Positions 1 to 10,743 of a stretch of 64,000 bases of DNA are shown here, one piece after another (the first letter of the stretch is position 1; every line of letters begins with the position of its first letter). The notes under the pieces are model-generated. The model was not told where the DNA came from, did not search any database, and saw only the letters and a program-made list of their open reading frames with translations. The stretch is from Planctomycetota bacterium (GTDB lineage Bacteria > Planctomycetota > Planctomycetia > Pirellulales > Pirellulaceae): assembly GCA_029979005.1 (NCBI GenBank), contig JAPOIJ010000003.1, positions 1-64,000 of the forward strand, given 5' to 3'. The translations under genes were made by a program, and so were the position numbers.

Positions 1-581
1 AGCCAGGCAATGGAGCGGGGTACGTTAGTCTTTTTCTCATCGTGGAATGAGTTGGCAATTAAATCCATTGCACCGTTTCCGTCCACATCAGCCGCTAATA
101 CACAGTGCGAACCAAGCATCTCGTCGTCGATGGTTCGATAAACCCAGGGTGTTTTTGAAAGCGGTTCGTTGGGACATTCGAGCCAGAATAGGGTCTGGTT
201 AGAGCCAATGAAATCGAGATCACCATCTTGATCGACATCGATTAAGCAACTGTGAATGCAAGCTTTACCGGGCTTGTTTCGGGAATTGGCAGGATCGAAT
301 GAGTGAATTTTGACGGGTTGCCAGTCGGTGCCGCGATGGAGAAAAACACCGCCCTGATAGGATGCAATTATGTCTAGCTTTCCGTCTCGATCAAAATCGT
401 TCGCGACTGCGGAGTTGATGGCGGTTTTTTGACGATCAACAATTATGTGTTTGATCCAATTTTGATTTTTATGTTTGTCTGGAGCCTGACAATATCCAAA
501 GTTTTTAGTCGATGCCAGCAGCATCAAGGACATGATTACGAGTAGACGCAGGTTTGCACCGGATTGAATATTTAAGTTCAT
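1..581 (-). CDS. FG-GAP/VCBS repeat secreted protein (3' part truncated by window edge)
   Basis: Minus-strand frame open from ATG at 581 to the window edge; signal-like N-terminus followed by repeats such as 'DFDRDGKLDIIAS', 'DVDQDGDLDFIGS', 'DVDGNGAMDLIAN'. Confidence 0.8.
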   Translation of the reverse strand, partial: MNLNIQSGANLRLLVIMSLMLLASTKNFGYCQAPDKHKNQNWIKHIIVDRQKTAINSAVANDFDRDGKLDIIASYQGGVFLHRGTDWQPVKIHSFDPANSRNKPGKACIHSCLIDVDQDGDLDFIGSNQTLFWLECPNEPLSKTPWVYRTIDDEMLGSHCVLAADVDGNGAMDLIANSFHDEKKTNVPRSIAW

Positions 582-647
582 GAATAATTCTACTGTGCTT
601 AATGGATTACTTGCGCAGAACGATAGACCTTGAATTGCCGGATCGAT

Positions 648-3182
648 TTATCGAGAACGGAAAATTTGGCTACACGCGACAGCTTTAACCAGATCTCGAA
701 ACCCATTTTCTGAGCTTTCGATCGATTCGGCAATTTGTTCAATTTCCTGGTGGTCTTGAAAAGAGACCGTCCGGCCAGTTCCAAAAACGAGTAATTTTTC
801 TACCAGCGTTTTGGTAAACTGTTTTTTTCTAGACATGAGTGACATTTTAAGTTCGAACTCATTGGTGAACGAATCACCGTCGGGGAAATTCCCGGTACCA
901 TCAATTGGTTTTCCTTTTCCCCTAAGTCCTTTGGCAGGGTAATTCGACCGAAAGGTTCCGATTGGATCGTAAAACTCCAGTGCAAATCCAAGGGGATCAA
1001 TTTTAGCATGGCAGTCGGCACACGCGGTGACATGTCGGTGTTTCAGCAATTGCTCACGGATGGTTGTTGTTCCGCGAGTGTCAGGTTCAATCGGTTCAAC
1101 GTCCGGCGGTGGCGGGGAGGGAGGTGAGCCTAGTAGATTCTCCAAAATCCAAACACCGCGGGTCACAGGTGAAGTTTCCACCCCGTTTGCTGTGACGGTT
1201 AAAACACTTGCTTGACCCAGAAGTCCGCCTCTGTGAAGCGACTCAGGGATTGTTACTTTTTGAAATTCTTCGCCAAACTTACCTTCGAAACCGTAGTGGG
1301 TCGCAAGGCTATCATTGATGAAGGTGTGTTGACTGTTAAGCAACTCCAAAACAGATCCGTTTTCGTTGAGTAAATCCTGTAGAAAGTGATAAGTCTCCTG
1401 TTTCATTGCCGATTCAAGTCGGTGCCGGTAGTACGTCTTAAACGTCTTGCTGTCGGGGGGCATGGAGCCAAGTTCACTCAATCGAAGCCATCCGTTCGCA
1501 AAGTTTTCTATAAACACGGCAGACTTTGGATCTTGAAGCATTCGTTCCACTTGTTCGCGAATGACACTCGGTTCATTGAGTCGATTCTCCCGGGCGAGTC
1601 GGAACAATTGGTCATCGGGCATTGAATTCCAAATGAAATAAGACAACCGAGACGCGAGTTCGAAAGATGAAAGTTCGGTGTCTGTATTTTCGTCACCTTC
1701 GTCGAGGTAAAGAAATCGCGGGGAAGTGAGAATTGCTGCTAATCCGAGCCTGATTGCTTCATCTGCAGGCTCTCCGTCGGTGATTTTTTGTTTCACAAAC
1801 TGAATGTAGTGTTCAAATTCTTCAGGCTTTAATTTTCGCCGGAATGCTCGTTGAGCGAATCGAGAAATCGTGGATTCGAGATTCAGGTCTTCCGGTCGCA
1901 TCACCTTTCCATAAAGTTTTTGATGACTTTCTGGCGGCCAGGATGTGTAATGCGGGCCTTCTATTTCCATCGAAAAAATGCGAACTCTTGGGCCGTCATA
2001 AACTTCCGAAAGAAGACGATTTTGAGCGTTTTGGGCGCGTTCTTTCAATTGCCGCTCTGCTTCGACTCCGCCATTCTTTGCCATGTCTTCGGCGTATTGT
2101 TTTGGCCGCATGACTTCCGGATGATACTTCTCTCCGACCTTCCGAATTGTTCCTTTCGAGCTAAAGCCGTTTACCCAATGAACAAAAGGAGTGCTGCCTT
2201 TAGTGAGCCAAACGGTTGCTGAATAAACTCTGGTTTCCTCGTCAACGAGATCAAAAATTTGAACCAATCGTCGACCTTCGGAAGCGCCTTTCACCAGTAA
2301 ATCCGGTGTAGGGGCAATCCACATCCCGAGCTTCATCGGCTGTCGAAAATCGTATTCAAAGTCTTTATTGGTGTAAGGGTGATCGAGTCGATTGATCGCC
2401 GCCGCGCTCACGCGAATATCGTAGTATCCGTCGTGAGGAACTCCGGTTTTACTAAACGCGTGGGGATAAGTTGCATGCCTTTCGACGGGTTGTCCGTGTC
2501 CGATGTCGAGGTATTTGTTGTCGACATTTAAGATCCACAGCACGGGGGCCCGGTCATATTTGTCCTTGTGGGACATCTGCTCGGGCATAAATTGAATGAG
2601 CTTGGAGTCGGGTTTTTCGTAGCCAAAATAAGACGCTTTTTCCAACACACTTTGGGCCGCTTTCATGTATTTTTTGAGTTGGAAATCCGAAAGAACTTGC
2701 GACTCTCCAATATTGGCGAATCCATCTTTTCTCGAATCATTTGGAAAGTCGGCCGTTGGATCAAAGGCGTTAGTATTGAAATCAAGTAGATCTCGAATGG
2801 TATTTCGATACTCATTCCGAGTCAGCCTTCGGAAAATAGTGGTGTTTCCAGCCGGATTAACCCGTTGATTTTTTAGTTCTTTTTCTACTGAAGCCACAAA
2901 CTTTCGCCGCTCAGCATCGGAAGGCTGAGGTGATTTTGCGGGAGGCATGTCACCACGATTGATGGCGTTGATCGCTTCCTCCAAAAGCGTTAAATCTTGC
3001 TCATTGAGTGAATTCAAATCAATGCCGTCAAACTGTCGATCCCCTTTTTGAACCGACCCCGAATGGCATTTAAAACAGAAGTCCTTAAAAAATGAGCCTG
3101 CTTTAAAGGTTGATTCCTGAGCCCATAAATCAGCGGACATGATAATTATCAAAACTGTGGCTAGTAGGTATCGGTGCATCAT
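648..3182 (-). CDS. Planctomycete cytochrome-type protein (DUF1587/DUF1592/DUF1588/DUF1585-like)
   Basis: 844-aa ORF, signal peptide, N-terminal CxxCH (FCFKCHSGS), 'RRLTRNEYRNTIRDLL', 'FRRKLKPEEF', C-terminal 'CADCHAKIDPLGFALEFYDPIG'. Confidence 0.9.
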   Translation of the reverse strand: MMHRYLLATVLIIIMSADLWAQESTFKAGSFFKDFCFKCHSGSVQKGDRQFDGIDLNSLNEQDLTLLEEAINAINRGDMPPAKSPQPSDAERRKFVASVEKELKNQRVNPAGNTTIFRRLTRNEYRNTIRDLLDFNTNAFDPTADFPNDSRKDGFANIGESQVLSDFQLKKYMKAAQSVLEKASYFGYEKPDSKLIQFMPEQMSHKDKYDRAPVLWILNVDNKYLDIGHGQPVERHATYPHAFSKTGVPHDGYYDIRVSAAAINRLDHPYTNKDFEYDFRQPMKLGMWIAPTPDLLVKGASEGRRLVQIFDLVDEETRVYSATVWLTKGSTPFVHWVNGFSSKGTIRKVGEKYHPEVMRPKQYAEDMAKNGGVEAERQLKERAQNAQNRLLSEVYDGPRVRIFSMEIEGPHYTSWPPESHQKLYGKVMRPEDLNLESTISRFAQRAFRRKLKPEEFEHYIQFVKQKITDGEPADEAIRLGLAAILTSPRFLYLDEGDENTDTELSSFELASRLSYFIWNSMPDDQLFRLARENRLNEPSVIREQVERMLQDPKSAVFIENFANGWLRLSELGSMPPDSKTFKTYYRHRLESAMKQETYHFLQDLLNENGSVLELLNSQHTFINDSLATHYGFEGKFGEEFQKVTIPESLHRGGLLGQASVLTVTANGVETSPVTRGVWILENLLGSPPSPPPPDVEPIEPDTRGTTTIREQLLKHRHVTACADCHAKIDPLGFALEFYDPIGTFRSNYPAKGLRGKGKPIDGTGNFPDGDSFTNEFELKMSLMSRKKQFTKTLVEKLLVFGTGRTVSFQDHQEIEQIAESIESSENGFRDLVKAVACSQIFRSR

Positions 3183-4471
3183 TGGGCCGACTCCAATCCG
3201 GAAAGGGTGCCGGTCGATTGACCAAATCGGTCAGTTTCCATCCCGAATTGTTGCAGCATGCTAACGAATAAATTTGATGCAGGGGGGCGATGGTTTTGAT
3301 TTTCAAAACTGATGTGGCTTCCGTGGCGAAACCCCCCGCCGGCGAGTATTAATGGAAGACGTTTATTGCTGTGGGAACTTGCATTTCCCATTCCGCTACC
3401 GAAAAGAGTGATCGTATTGTCGAGCAGTGTCTTTCCATTGGGCTCTTCGATTGAACTTAATGTCTCAAGAAATCCAGCGAATTTTTTAACGAGAAAGGAT
3501 TCGATGATAGAGAGTTCCGCTATGTAGCCGGGGACTTTACCGTGATGAGTTAGTTGATGGTAACCGCGAGTGACACCCAGCCCACCACCATCACTGCCAA
3601 TGTCACCGGTTCCGAATGTGATGACACGTGTCGAGTCGGTTTGAAGTGCCAATGCAATTAGGTCATAGTAAAGCGGAACCCGTTTTGAAAAATTAAGGTT
3701 GGCAGCCTCTTTCGGGAGTTGGTAATCCACGGTTGGTTTGGGATGGTCAATCCAAAGCCGCGTCTGGTCAAGCTGTTTTTCAACAGAGCGAATCGAGGAA
3801 AAGTATCGATCGAGTTTTTCCCGATCACTTTTTCCAACTTGTTTTGTTAAACGATCGGCATCTGATTTTACTAAATCAAGAATGCTCGTTTGGCTGTCTA
3901 GCTGGTGTTTGGCATTGCGTTTATTTGCAGGGCTGGATTTTTGAAAAAGGAGATCAAAAATTTGATTCAGATTTGTAATCGAAGGAAGCGCGACGCCAGC
4001 GTTAGACCAGGAAAGCTTGTTGTTTTTTGATTCAGAGGACGAGAATTGAAGAGACGAAAAGCGAGTTTTCGCTGAGTTTAATTCGGCAGCTTTTTGATCA
4101 ACAGAAATGTTCCTCTCTTTAAACCCCTTTGAGTTTTTTGACAGTATGCCCGAGAGGTAAGCGTGTATTCCGGAGTGTCCGCCCTGTCCGTTGGAACCGT
4201 GGTCTAAGTGAGAAAAGATAGTAAAGTCGGATTTGTGATCCTGAAGTGGCTTGAGGAGATCTGGTAAGTCGTATTGCTCTCCCGTTTTCTCGGGGAAAAA
4301 AAGTTGTGGAACGAAACCAAAGTTGTTACCAATACAGACCATTCGCTTAGGTACCGACGAGTCGATCGACTTCTTGGCATTGGTCGAAGCCATAGCATCA
4401 AGATGGGGAAGAAACAGGGCAGACCCACCAAGTCCTTTTAAAAAATGACGCCGCTGAAGTTTATGGTTCAT
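3179..4471 (-). CDS. DUF1552 domain protein
   Basis: 430 aa, 'RRHFLKGLGGSALFLPHLDAM' Tat-like N-terminus, 'FGTGDIGSDGGGLGVTRGYHQLTHHG', 'GSGMGNASSHSNKRLPLILAGG'; overlaps the downstream gene by ATGA. Confidence 0.88.
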   Translation of the reverse strand: MNHKLQRRHFLKGLGGSALFLPHLDAMASTNAKKSIDSSVPKRMVCIGNNFGFVPQLFFPEKTGEQYDLPDLLKPLQDHKSDFTIFSHLDHGSNGQGGHSGIHAYLSGILSKNSKGFKERNISVDQKAAELNSAKTRFSSLQFSSSESKNNKLSWSNAGVALPSITNLNQIFDLLFQKSSPANKRNAKHQLDSQTSILDLVKSDADRLTKQVGKSDREKLDRYFSSIRSVEKQLDQTRLWIDHPKPTVDYQLPKEAANLNFSKRVPLYYDLIALALQTDSTRVITFGTGDIGSDGGGLGVTRGYHQLTHHGKVPGYIAELSIIESFLVKKFAGFLETLSSIEEPNGKTLLDNTITLFGSGMGNASSHSNKRLPLILAGGGFRHGSHISFENQNHRPPASNLFVSMLQQFGMETDRFGQSTGTLSGLESAQ

Positions 4472-4638
4472 TGTCTATGCCAACCGAGAAAGTTTTGAAT
4501 TCATCCTGCTAACCAATCCTAACACTGTTACGTTTTAAAATAGAAGATAGGTTTGTTGAATGAAAGATTAAAAGAAATAGAGTTGCTGATTTATGATAAA
4601 TCGTGACCAATCGCAATAAATTTGAGAGAACTAGTTTT

Positions 4639-6231
4639 ATGCCCCCAGCCAACTTCGGACGTACACGCATTTTAAAGTTGAGCCTATTGCTGTTCGGTGT
4701 AGTAAGTTTCATCGTAGTTCGCCCAGCTGAGACTGTTGCCCAACAACCAAATATTTTGTTTATCTATACCGATGACCAGAGTCATCGAACAGTGAGTTGT
4801 TATGACGAGGCATATTCCTGGGTAAAGACTCCTAATATTGATTCCCTCGCAAAACGGGGCGCCCGATTCACCCATGCCTATATCGGATCTTGGTGCGCCG
4901 CCTCTCGTTTGTCAGTGTTGACCGGTCGTCAACAACATGCAATCGAGTCATTTCGGGCGACCGGTGAGTATCCGGGAAATGTCTATGATCCGGAACAGTG
5001 TCAGTTTTTTCCAAAACTACTTCGGCAACGGGGCTATTACACGGCACAGATTGGCAAGTGGCACACGGGTGATGATTCGGGGTTTGGCCGTGACTGGGAT
5101 CATCAAATAGTTTGGAACCGGATCAAATTCCCTAAAAATTCGCCTAATTATTACAACGATCAATTGATTGTGCGCGATGGCGGGGATCCTGTTTTGACAA
5201 AAGGCTATTCAACAGACAACTATACCAACTGGGCGATTGACTTTATTACGGGCAAAACCCGAGACCAGCAGAAGCCCTGGATGCTATGGCTATGTTACGG
5301 TGCGGTTCATGGACCGTTCACACCCGCGGATCGACATGAGAATGCCTATCCTAATGCCGATATTCCAGAGCCGTCGGATATTTATGGTCCCAGACCTGGA
5401 AAGCCAAAGTATGTTCAAGATGTTGGTTTTTGGGAAAAAAATGATGCGGGAATTCCAGTTGAAAAAAAAGTGCGAGACTTGCCTCCGGTAGCCATGGTTG
5501 ATATCCCGGGTAAGCCGCTTAAAGACTGGGTGCGGCAATACCAGCAGGGTGTGTTAGCCATCGACGAGGGGGTAGGGCGGCTGATAAAGGCTCTTGAAAC
5601 AACTGGCCAGTTAGACAATACCGTAATTGTTTTTACCTCGGATCAAGGATTTGCATGGGGTCAGCATGGATTCAAAAACAAAGTGGCTCCCTATGACGCT
5701 GCTATTCGCGGGCCATTGATCGTCGTTAAACCCGGTAGCCAGCCAACGGTGATTCGAACGCCGGTCACCGGTGTGGATTTAACCTCGACGATCATGGCTC
5801 AAGCAGACGCAAATCCACAGTGGAAAATGCATGGTCGTGACTTAACTCCACTGATCAACGGCAGAAAAAAATTGCCGGGTGATCAAGAAAGAATGCTGTT
5901 GACCCACACCGCTCGTAATTATGGAAAAAATACAGCAGTTATTCCGAAGCCGGGGGACAAGGCGTTAACTCACGGACCGGGCGTGCCGTGGTACGCAATT
6001 CTCTGTGAAGGAAAATATAAGTACGTTCGAACTCTTATAGAAGGCGAAGTCGAAGAGTTGTACGACGTTAATAATGACCCCGAAGAGTTGGATAATTTAG
6101 CGCTTAATCCAGCCTTTCAAAAAATTCTTGCGACTTATCGAGCTAACGCAAAAGCTGAATTGCGTCGCACGGAAGCGCCTTTCCTTGATGATTTGCCACC
6201 TGTAAAAAATGCGGCAAAACCAGGTGATTAG
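4639..6231 (+). CDS. Type I sulfatase (CAASR motif)
   Basis: ORF 4603..6231, likely start at 4639; 'NILFIYTDDQSHRTVSCY', 'WCAASRLSVLTGRQQHAI', 'GKWHTG', 'TVIVFTSDQGFAWGQHG'. Confidence 0.92.
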   Translation: MPPANFGRTRILKLSLLLFGVVSFIVVRPAETVAQQPNILFIYTDDQSHRTVSCYDEAYSWVKTPNIDSLAKRGARFTHAYIGSWCAASRLSVLTGRQQHAIESFRATGEYPGNVYDPEQCQFFPKLLRQRGYYTAQIGKWHTGDDSGFGRDWDHQIVWNRIKFPKNSPNYYNDQLIVRDGGDPVLTKGYSTDNYTNWAIDFITGKTRDQQKPWMLWLCYGAVHGPFTPADRHENAYPNADIPEPSDIYGPRPGKPKYVQDVGFWEKNDAGIPVEKKVRDLPPVAMVDIPGKPLKDWVRQYQQGVLAIDEGVGRLIKALETTGQLDNTVIVFTSDQGFAWGQHGFKNKVAPYDAAIRGPLIVVKPGSQPTVIRTPVTGVDLTSTIMAQADANPQWKMHGRDLTPLINGRKKLPGDQERMLLTHTARNYGKNTAVIPKPGDKALTHGPGVPWYAILCEGKYKYVRTLIEGEVEELYDVNNDPEELDNLALNPAFQKILATYRANAKAELRRTEAPFLDDLPPVKNAAKPGD

Positions 6232-6262
6232 ATCGGCAAGCTACTCATCGGATTGAGAAATT

Positions 6263-7762
6263 CTAATCTTCAAGCGTGACTGGAGATTCCGGAATATAAT
6301 TCAAAGTGTAATAACCGACGGGGTGCCAAAGTGGATTTCCTTCCGCACACCTTACACCGTCGAGGTGAAGTTCGTGTACATGGCCTTCGTGAAGTTGATC
6401 AACGGTAAGGCGAACCGTCAGCCCATCATCTGAAACGGATGCGGAGGTAATATTGCAGTCGACATGATCGACTTCAGGACTACCGTAGCTTTCCTGATAG
6501 ATATAGGTATAGGTTGGCATGGAGTAAGATTCAATTTTACTTGCCGTCTCGCGATCGACAGGTTTTGTGAATTGAAGTTCAAACCCGTCTGGCTTGGCAT
6601 TCATGCTGAGAACTTCAAACGGTGTTTTTCCTGTCCACTCCAATCGTTCCAGAGCAAAAGGGGATTTGCCACGAGAGCCCCATCCGCGGTTGGTTCCACC
6701 CACAAACATCATGCCGTTGGATGCCTGTTCAATTGCCAGATTTCCGGAACCGAAACCTTCGGTGAATGGGAAGCACGCACCTTGGTAATGTCCGTTGACC
6801 TTTTCAAGGTCGACTCGCATCACCCAGCTAAAAGTCTGGTCACAAACAAAGAGTTGTTCTTTAAACGGTCCAAATTTCCCGTTCGATTGATCGCAAACGA
6901 TTCCGGCAGCCGATTGTCCCATCTTTTTATAGGGGAAGAGAATCGCCGTTGGTTCCAACTCAGGAAGCTTTTTGGCTTCCGCCATAATTCTAGAACCGCT
7001 TTTGGGATCCTGAGGTCGGGGTCCGATTGCGTCGGTTTCTTTATACCACGAATTCCCTTGTGGATTACCCTGAAACGAACCGGGGCGAAGCCACTTCAAA
7101 CCGCACGTACCGTTCCACGGGCCCTGGTTGTCGGTATAAAAAACGTCACCTGATGCATTAAATCCAATGCCGCCAGGTGATCGGATGCCACTGCATGTAG
7201 GCGTAACTGTTCCATCCGATGAAATCCGCAGGCACCAGCCGCGGTACTTATTTTGACTGGTAAAGGAACCGGTCAAACAGAGAGTAACCCAGATATCACC
7301 GTTGGAATCGAACTCAGAACCAAAAGCGTATTCATGATAATCGCCATTGATACCCCATCCATCTGAAATCGTTTCACAGATGTCAGCTAGGCCATCGCCA
7401 TTTTGATCTTTGAGTCGTGTGATTTCTCCACGCTGGGTTGCGTATAAAGAACCATCGCGCTCGGCGAGGCCAAGGACTTCGTGGAGACCATCCATATATA
7501 AACTAGAAGTGATTTTCGAAGCATCCGTCTGAAGCGGGTTATGGAACATGTAGATATCGCCACGTCGGGAGGAAGCTGCAAGTCGACCGTCGGGCATAAA
7601 CTCAAAATCACCCACTTCGAGAACGACACCTTCAGGGGTTGGAACCTTGCTGATTTTGTAGTACTCGGCTTGATTAATCTGTCCAAATAAAAACACCGGG
7701 AAAGCAAGCGCGAAGATAAATGTAGTCGAAGAAAAACAAGAAGTAATATTTCGATGGATCAT
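6263..7762 (-). CDS. Secreted PQQ/sorbosone-dehydrogenase-like beta-propeller protein
   Basis: 499 aa, signal peptide, '[26 protein letters not shown]', '[24 protein letters not shown]', typical of planctomycete membrane-bound dehydrogenase-like proteins. Confidence 0.7.
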   Translation of the reverse strand: MIHRNITSCFSSTTFIFALAFPVFLFGQINQAEYYKISKVPTPEGVVLEVGDFEFMPDGRLAASSRRGDIYMFHNPLQTDASKITSSLYMDGLHEVLGLAERDGSLYATQRGEITRLKDQNGDGLADICETISDGWGINGDYHEYAFGSEFDSNGDIWVTLCLTGSFTSQNKYRGWCLRISSDGTVTPTCSGIRSPGGIGFNASGDVFYTDNQGPWNGTCGLKWLRPGSFQGNPQGNSWYKETDAIGPRPQDPKSGSRIMAEAKKLPELEPTAILFPYKKMGQSAAGIVCDQSNGKFGPFKEQLFVCDQTFSWVMRVDLEKVNGHYQGACFPFTEGFGSGNLAIEQASNGMMFVGGTNRGWGSRGKSPFALERLEWTGKTPFEVLSMNAKPDGFELQFTKPVDRETASKIESYSMPTYTYIYQESYGSPEVDHVDCNITSASVSDDGLTVRLTVDQLHEGHVHELHLDGVRCAEGNPLWHPVGYYTLNYIPESPVTLED

Positions 7763-7864
7763 TGGTCAGGTTTCCGGTGGGAGAATATGAGTTCCGCAGG
7801 AATTTGAAGTGGCAAAATTATTTGATCGATGTTTGGGTTGTTTGCGATTGTTTCAATGGCAAAT

Positions 7865-10645
7865 TTACCAATCGTATTTTTGTTGAAAGACAGTTCGGCC
7901 TTTGGGCAAATCTATTTCCGCGACCACGTAACCGTTCTGGTCTTTCGATAATTCGATTTTCGTTGCCCCCGAAAATTGGGTGGTCCATCGATCGCCAAAG
8001 ACAATCGAATTCCCTTTAATCGTCGCCTGATCAGATCGTCCAACCAGATAGTAAAGCTTGCAGGGCTGTTCAGCTTCGATGGTAAATTTCCGAGAGATTA
8101 GTGGACGTTCATCTTCCAGAATTGGGATAGGCTGGTCTTCAATCGCGATGCCGTCCAATTGATAGTTAAAGATCGGCCGACGATTTTCATCGAAACGATA
8201 CCCTTTAAACAGCGGAGAATCGGGCCCTTTGGCTTTGTTCCACTGGCTGGGCTTAGAATTTTTAGAAAACACAATTGCTTCGGGTAGTTCAAGGAGGTTT
8301 TCTCCTAATGGAGCCTCGAAACCCTGACCGCGACCCGTCCAGTGTCGTGATGCATCGATAAAGTTTTCCTGCCAGAGAAGTGCCAACCGGCATAGTTCTG
8401 CATCAAAGGCGAGGTTGACCTCTTCCGGGTAGCCAACGCCGACCGCACGGGCGCCGGCTCCCTCAATAAAGTTTCGATAGATCTTTGGTGTATCACCTGG
8501 TGTTAATTCCATCTTGGAACGAACTAAGCCTTTTGGTTTAGCGGCTTTATCACCGTCCTCGAGGAATTTCCAAATCGAATCGATTTGCTGATGGGTATCG
8601 CCGTTAAGGATATCGGGATAGTACGATTTCCCGCCGGGCCAGGATTCAGGCATTCGTGTTCCGCGGCGAAAATTGGACGGTTTCAACATGTACATTTGGA
8701 ACCAATCTCGATTCAACCGCTTGGTCATGGTCGTTAAATCAATCGCTTGAACCCCGGTTGCGGGATATTTTCCAAAAGTATGACACTTGATGCAGGACAA
8801 GGCTTGATCGCCGGCGAAGAACCTACCGTGAGATTTAATTTTTCTTTCCGATTCCGATTGTGTTACAGGAGGGACATTTTTCAGTTTATCGAAAGCAACG
8901 AATTCATCCGCAAGGGTTCCGAGATTGTCAGCGCCGAATTTTGGCATGCGGGTTAACATGTAGGGGCGATCTTTGGCGCTCTCAAGGAGAACCTTGTCGA
9001 GCCATTTGCGATTTAGTTTTGCACCAATGGATTTCAACGCAGGTGGATGTTGTCCCTCGTCTCCCATTTCGGCCTGTGTTCCCGTGAACCATTTTTTTCG
9101 TCCATAGATTTCCAGAGAATCTCCCCGCATATCAACGACGCCACCTCGGATCGAGCGATCACTCATTTGGCGGTTGTGACATGCATAACAATTAAGCGTT
9201 ACCAGTTTTTCGTGGATGAGTTGTTCTGAATTTCTGGTTTGAGTCTTTGAGTTTTGCTCTGAATTGATTGCTTCGGCAATGCACTTGCGTTGGAATGCGC
9301 TGAGTCCAAACTCAACGGCGGATTGTGTGTCAGAAAGACAACCAACGAGCGGGTTCATTTTTGAAAATGGTGCGGGAGTCGGCAAAGTTGAATTGATAAC
9401 CTGAGCTTCGCCAAGATTGCTTTTAGGCAGTTTCATTTCGTGGCAGGATGCACAGCCGACCGACTGGAAGTAACTCTTGCCCAGTGCAGCTTTTTTTAAA
9501 TCCAGAACAAAAGGCTGGTTGTCTGGGTCAATTACGATTTCCCGAGTTGGCCGTAACAATGAGTCAAAACTGACTTCTTTTAATCCATTTCCATTGACGA
9601 TTAGGCGAATCTCTTCGCCGCCTTGAAACTCAAAAAACTCAACGCGAACTTCATGGATACCCGCGGGAATTGAAACTTCTTTTTCGACAGAATTCATTCC
9701 ATGGATTCCATCGTTATCAACAATGGTGTTCCCATCGATAATCAATCGTGAACCATCATCCGAAGTTAATTTAAATCGGTATTTGCCTTCGGCCGGGGTT
9801 TCCCAAAATCCGGTAAACACGATTCCGAAATGATCTTTCGCTTTCCCAAGCTGGACATCAAAGCCACTGGTAGTACCTCTTGAAACGGGTTTGAGCTGTT
9901 CGAAATCCGGTAATTTTTCCCATTTGCCTTCGTAGTAGGCGAAGTTGATTTTTGCTTCGACTACAGCATCGCGGATCAAGTACGCTGCAATGTTCTGAGC
10001 TTCGGCATCGGTGAGATTGAATTGAGGCATGCGCCCGGAGGGACGTGTGTGCAGAGGGTTTTTGATGAATTCTGCCAAACTCGTGAGTGAATATTTGTTT
10101 TCGAGTGAACCGAGTGGAATCGAAGTAGCAATTTTTACATCTTCATTCTGAGGGTTATGGCATGCGACACACCCAACTGAGTGGAACAGTTGCTCTCCAA
10201 GACTGACAGATTTTGAGTTGGAATTTTGTTTTGTGACCGTTCCCGTTGAGGCGAGAAAGTGCGCTAAAGATTCAGCAATGAGCTGTTGTTCAGTTTCACT
10301 TTTCCCTGCCAGCACATTCGGCATGGTGGTGCCGGGTTTTACGTGTTGGGGATTGAGCAAATAGGATTGAAAGTACTCCGGGAGGATTCGCCCGCCAACC
10401 TCTGACAGAACAGGAGCCTGCTTGGGCTGTACCGACCAATTTGATTTGGCTTTATGGCAGGACGCACAATTCAACTCGTTTATAAGTAGGTTTCCGCGTT
10501 CAACGTTGGTAATCGTTTCTGCATCTGTGAATCTTTCCACCCCTGGAATGATTGGATGCTTCTCATTGTTTTCTGAGAATGCGGGTTGAGCCAGAAAGCT
10601 CATCGCTGAAAAAATAGATAGAATGAATTTTGTTTTAACGGTCAT
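7865..10645 (-). CDS. Multiheme c-type cytochrome with embedded PA14 domain
   Basis: 926 aa, five CxxCH motifs (CASCH, CVACH, CASCH, CYACH, CIKCH); PA14-like 'FTGFWETPAEGKYRFKLTSDDGSRLIIDGNTIVDNDG'. Confidence 0.88.
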   Translation of the reverse strand: MTVKTKFILSIFSAMSFLAQPAFSENNEKHPIIPGVERFTDAETITNVERGNLLINELNCASCHKAKSNWSVQPKQAPVLSEVGGRILPEYFQSYLLNPQHVKPGTTMPNVLAGKSETEQQLIAESLAHFLASTGTVTKQNSNSKSVSLGEQLFHSVGCVACHNPQNEDVKIATSIPLGSLENKYSLTSLAEFIKNPLHTRPSGRMPQFNLTDAEAQNIAAYLIRDAVVEAKINFAYYEGKWEKLPDFEQLKPVSRGTTSGFDVQLGKAKDHFGIVFTGFWETPAEGKYRFKLTSDDGSRLIIDGNTIVDNDGIHGMNSVEKEVSIPAGIHEVRVEFFEFQGGEEIRLIVNGNGLKEVSFDSLLRPTREIVIDPDNQPFVLDLKKAALGKSYFQSVGCASCHEMKLPKSNLGEAQVINSTLPTPAPFSKMNPLVGCLSDTQSAVEFGLSAFQRKCIAEAINSEQNSKTQTRNSEQLIHEKLVTLNCYACHNRQMSDRSIRGGVVDMRGDSLEIYGRKKWFTGTQAEMGDEGQHPPALKSIGAKLNRKWLDKVLLESAKDRPYMLTRMPKFGADNLGTLADEFVAFDKLKNVPPVTQSESERKIKSHGRFFAGDQALSCIKCHTFGKYPATGVQAIDLTTMTKRLNRDWFQMYMLKPSNFRRGTRMPESWPGGKSYYPDILNGDTHQQIDSIWKFLEDGDKAAKPKGLVRSKMELTPGDTPKIYRNFIEGAGARAVGVGYPEEVNLAFDAELCRLALLWQENFIDASRHWTGRGQGFEAPLGENLLELPEAIVFSKNSKPSQWNKAKGPDSPLFKGYRFDENRRPIFNYQLDGIAIEDQPIPILEDERPLISRKFTIEAEQPCKLYYLVGRSDQATIKGNSIVFGDRWTTQFSGATKIELSKDQNGYVVAEIDLPKGRTVFQQKYDW

Positions 10646-10743
10646 AGCAGTAGTTGGCTAGATTCGAATTAGGTTGCGTGTTCGATGCGGTAAACTATAA
10701 ATCAACTAAGGGTTCGAAAGGAAGATCAGAGCCCGCGGCATGA

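Noticed and set aside
6464-7153. 229-aa plus-strand ORF
   Set aside because: Antisense to the 6263..7762 propeller protein; no recognisable domain, likely a shadow ORF.
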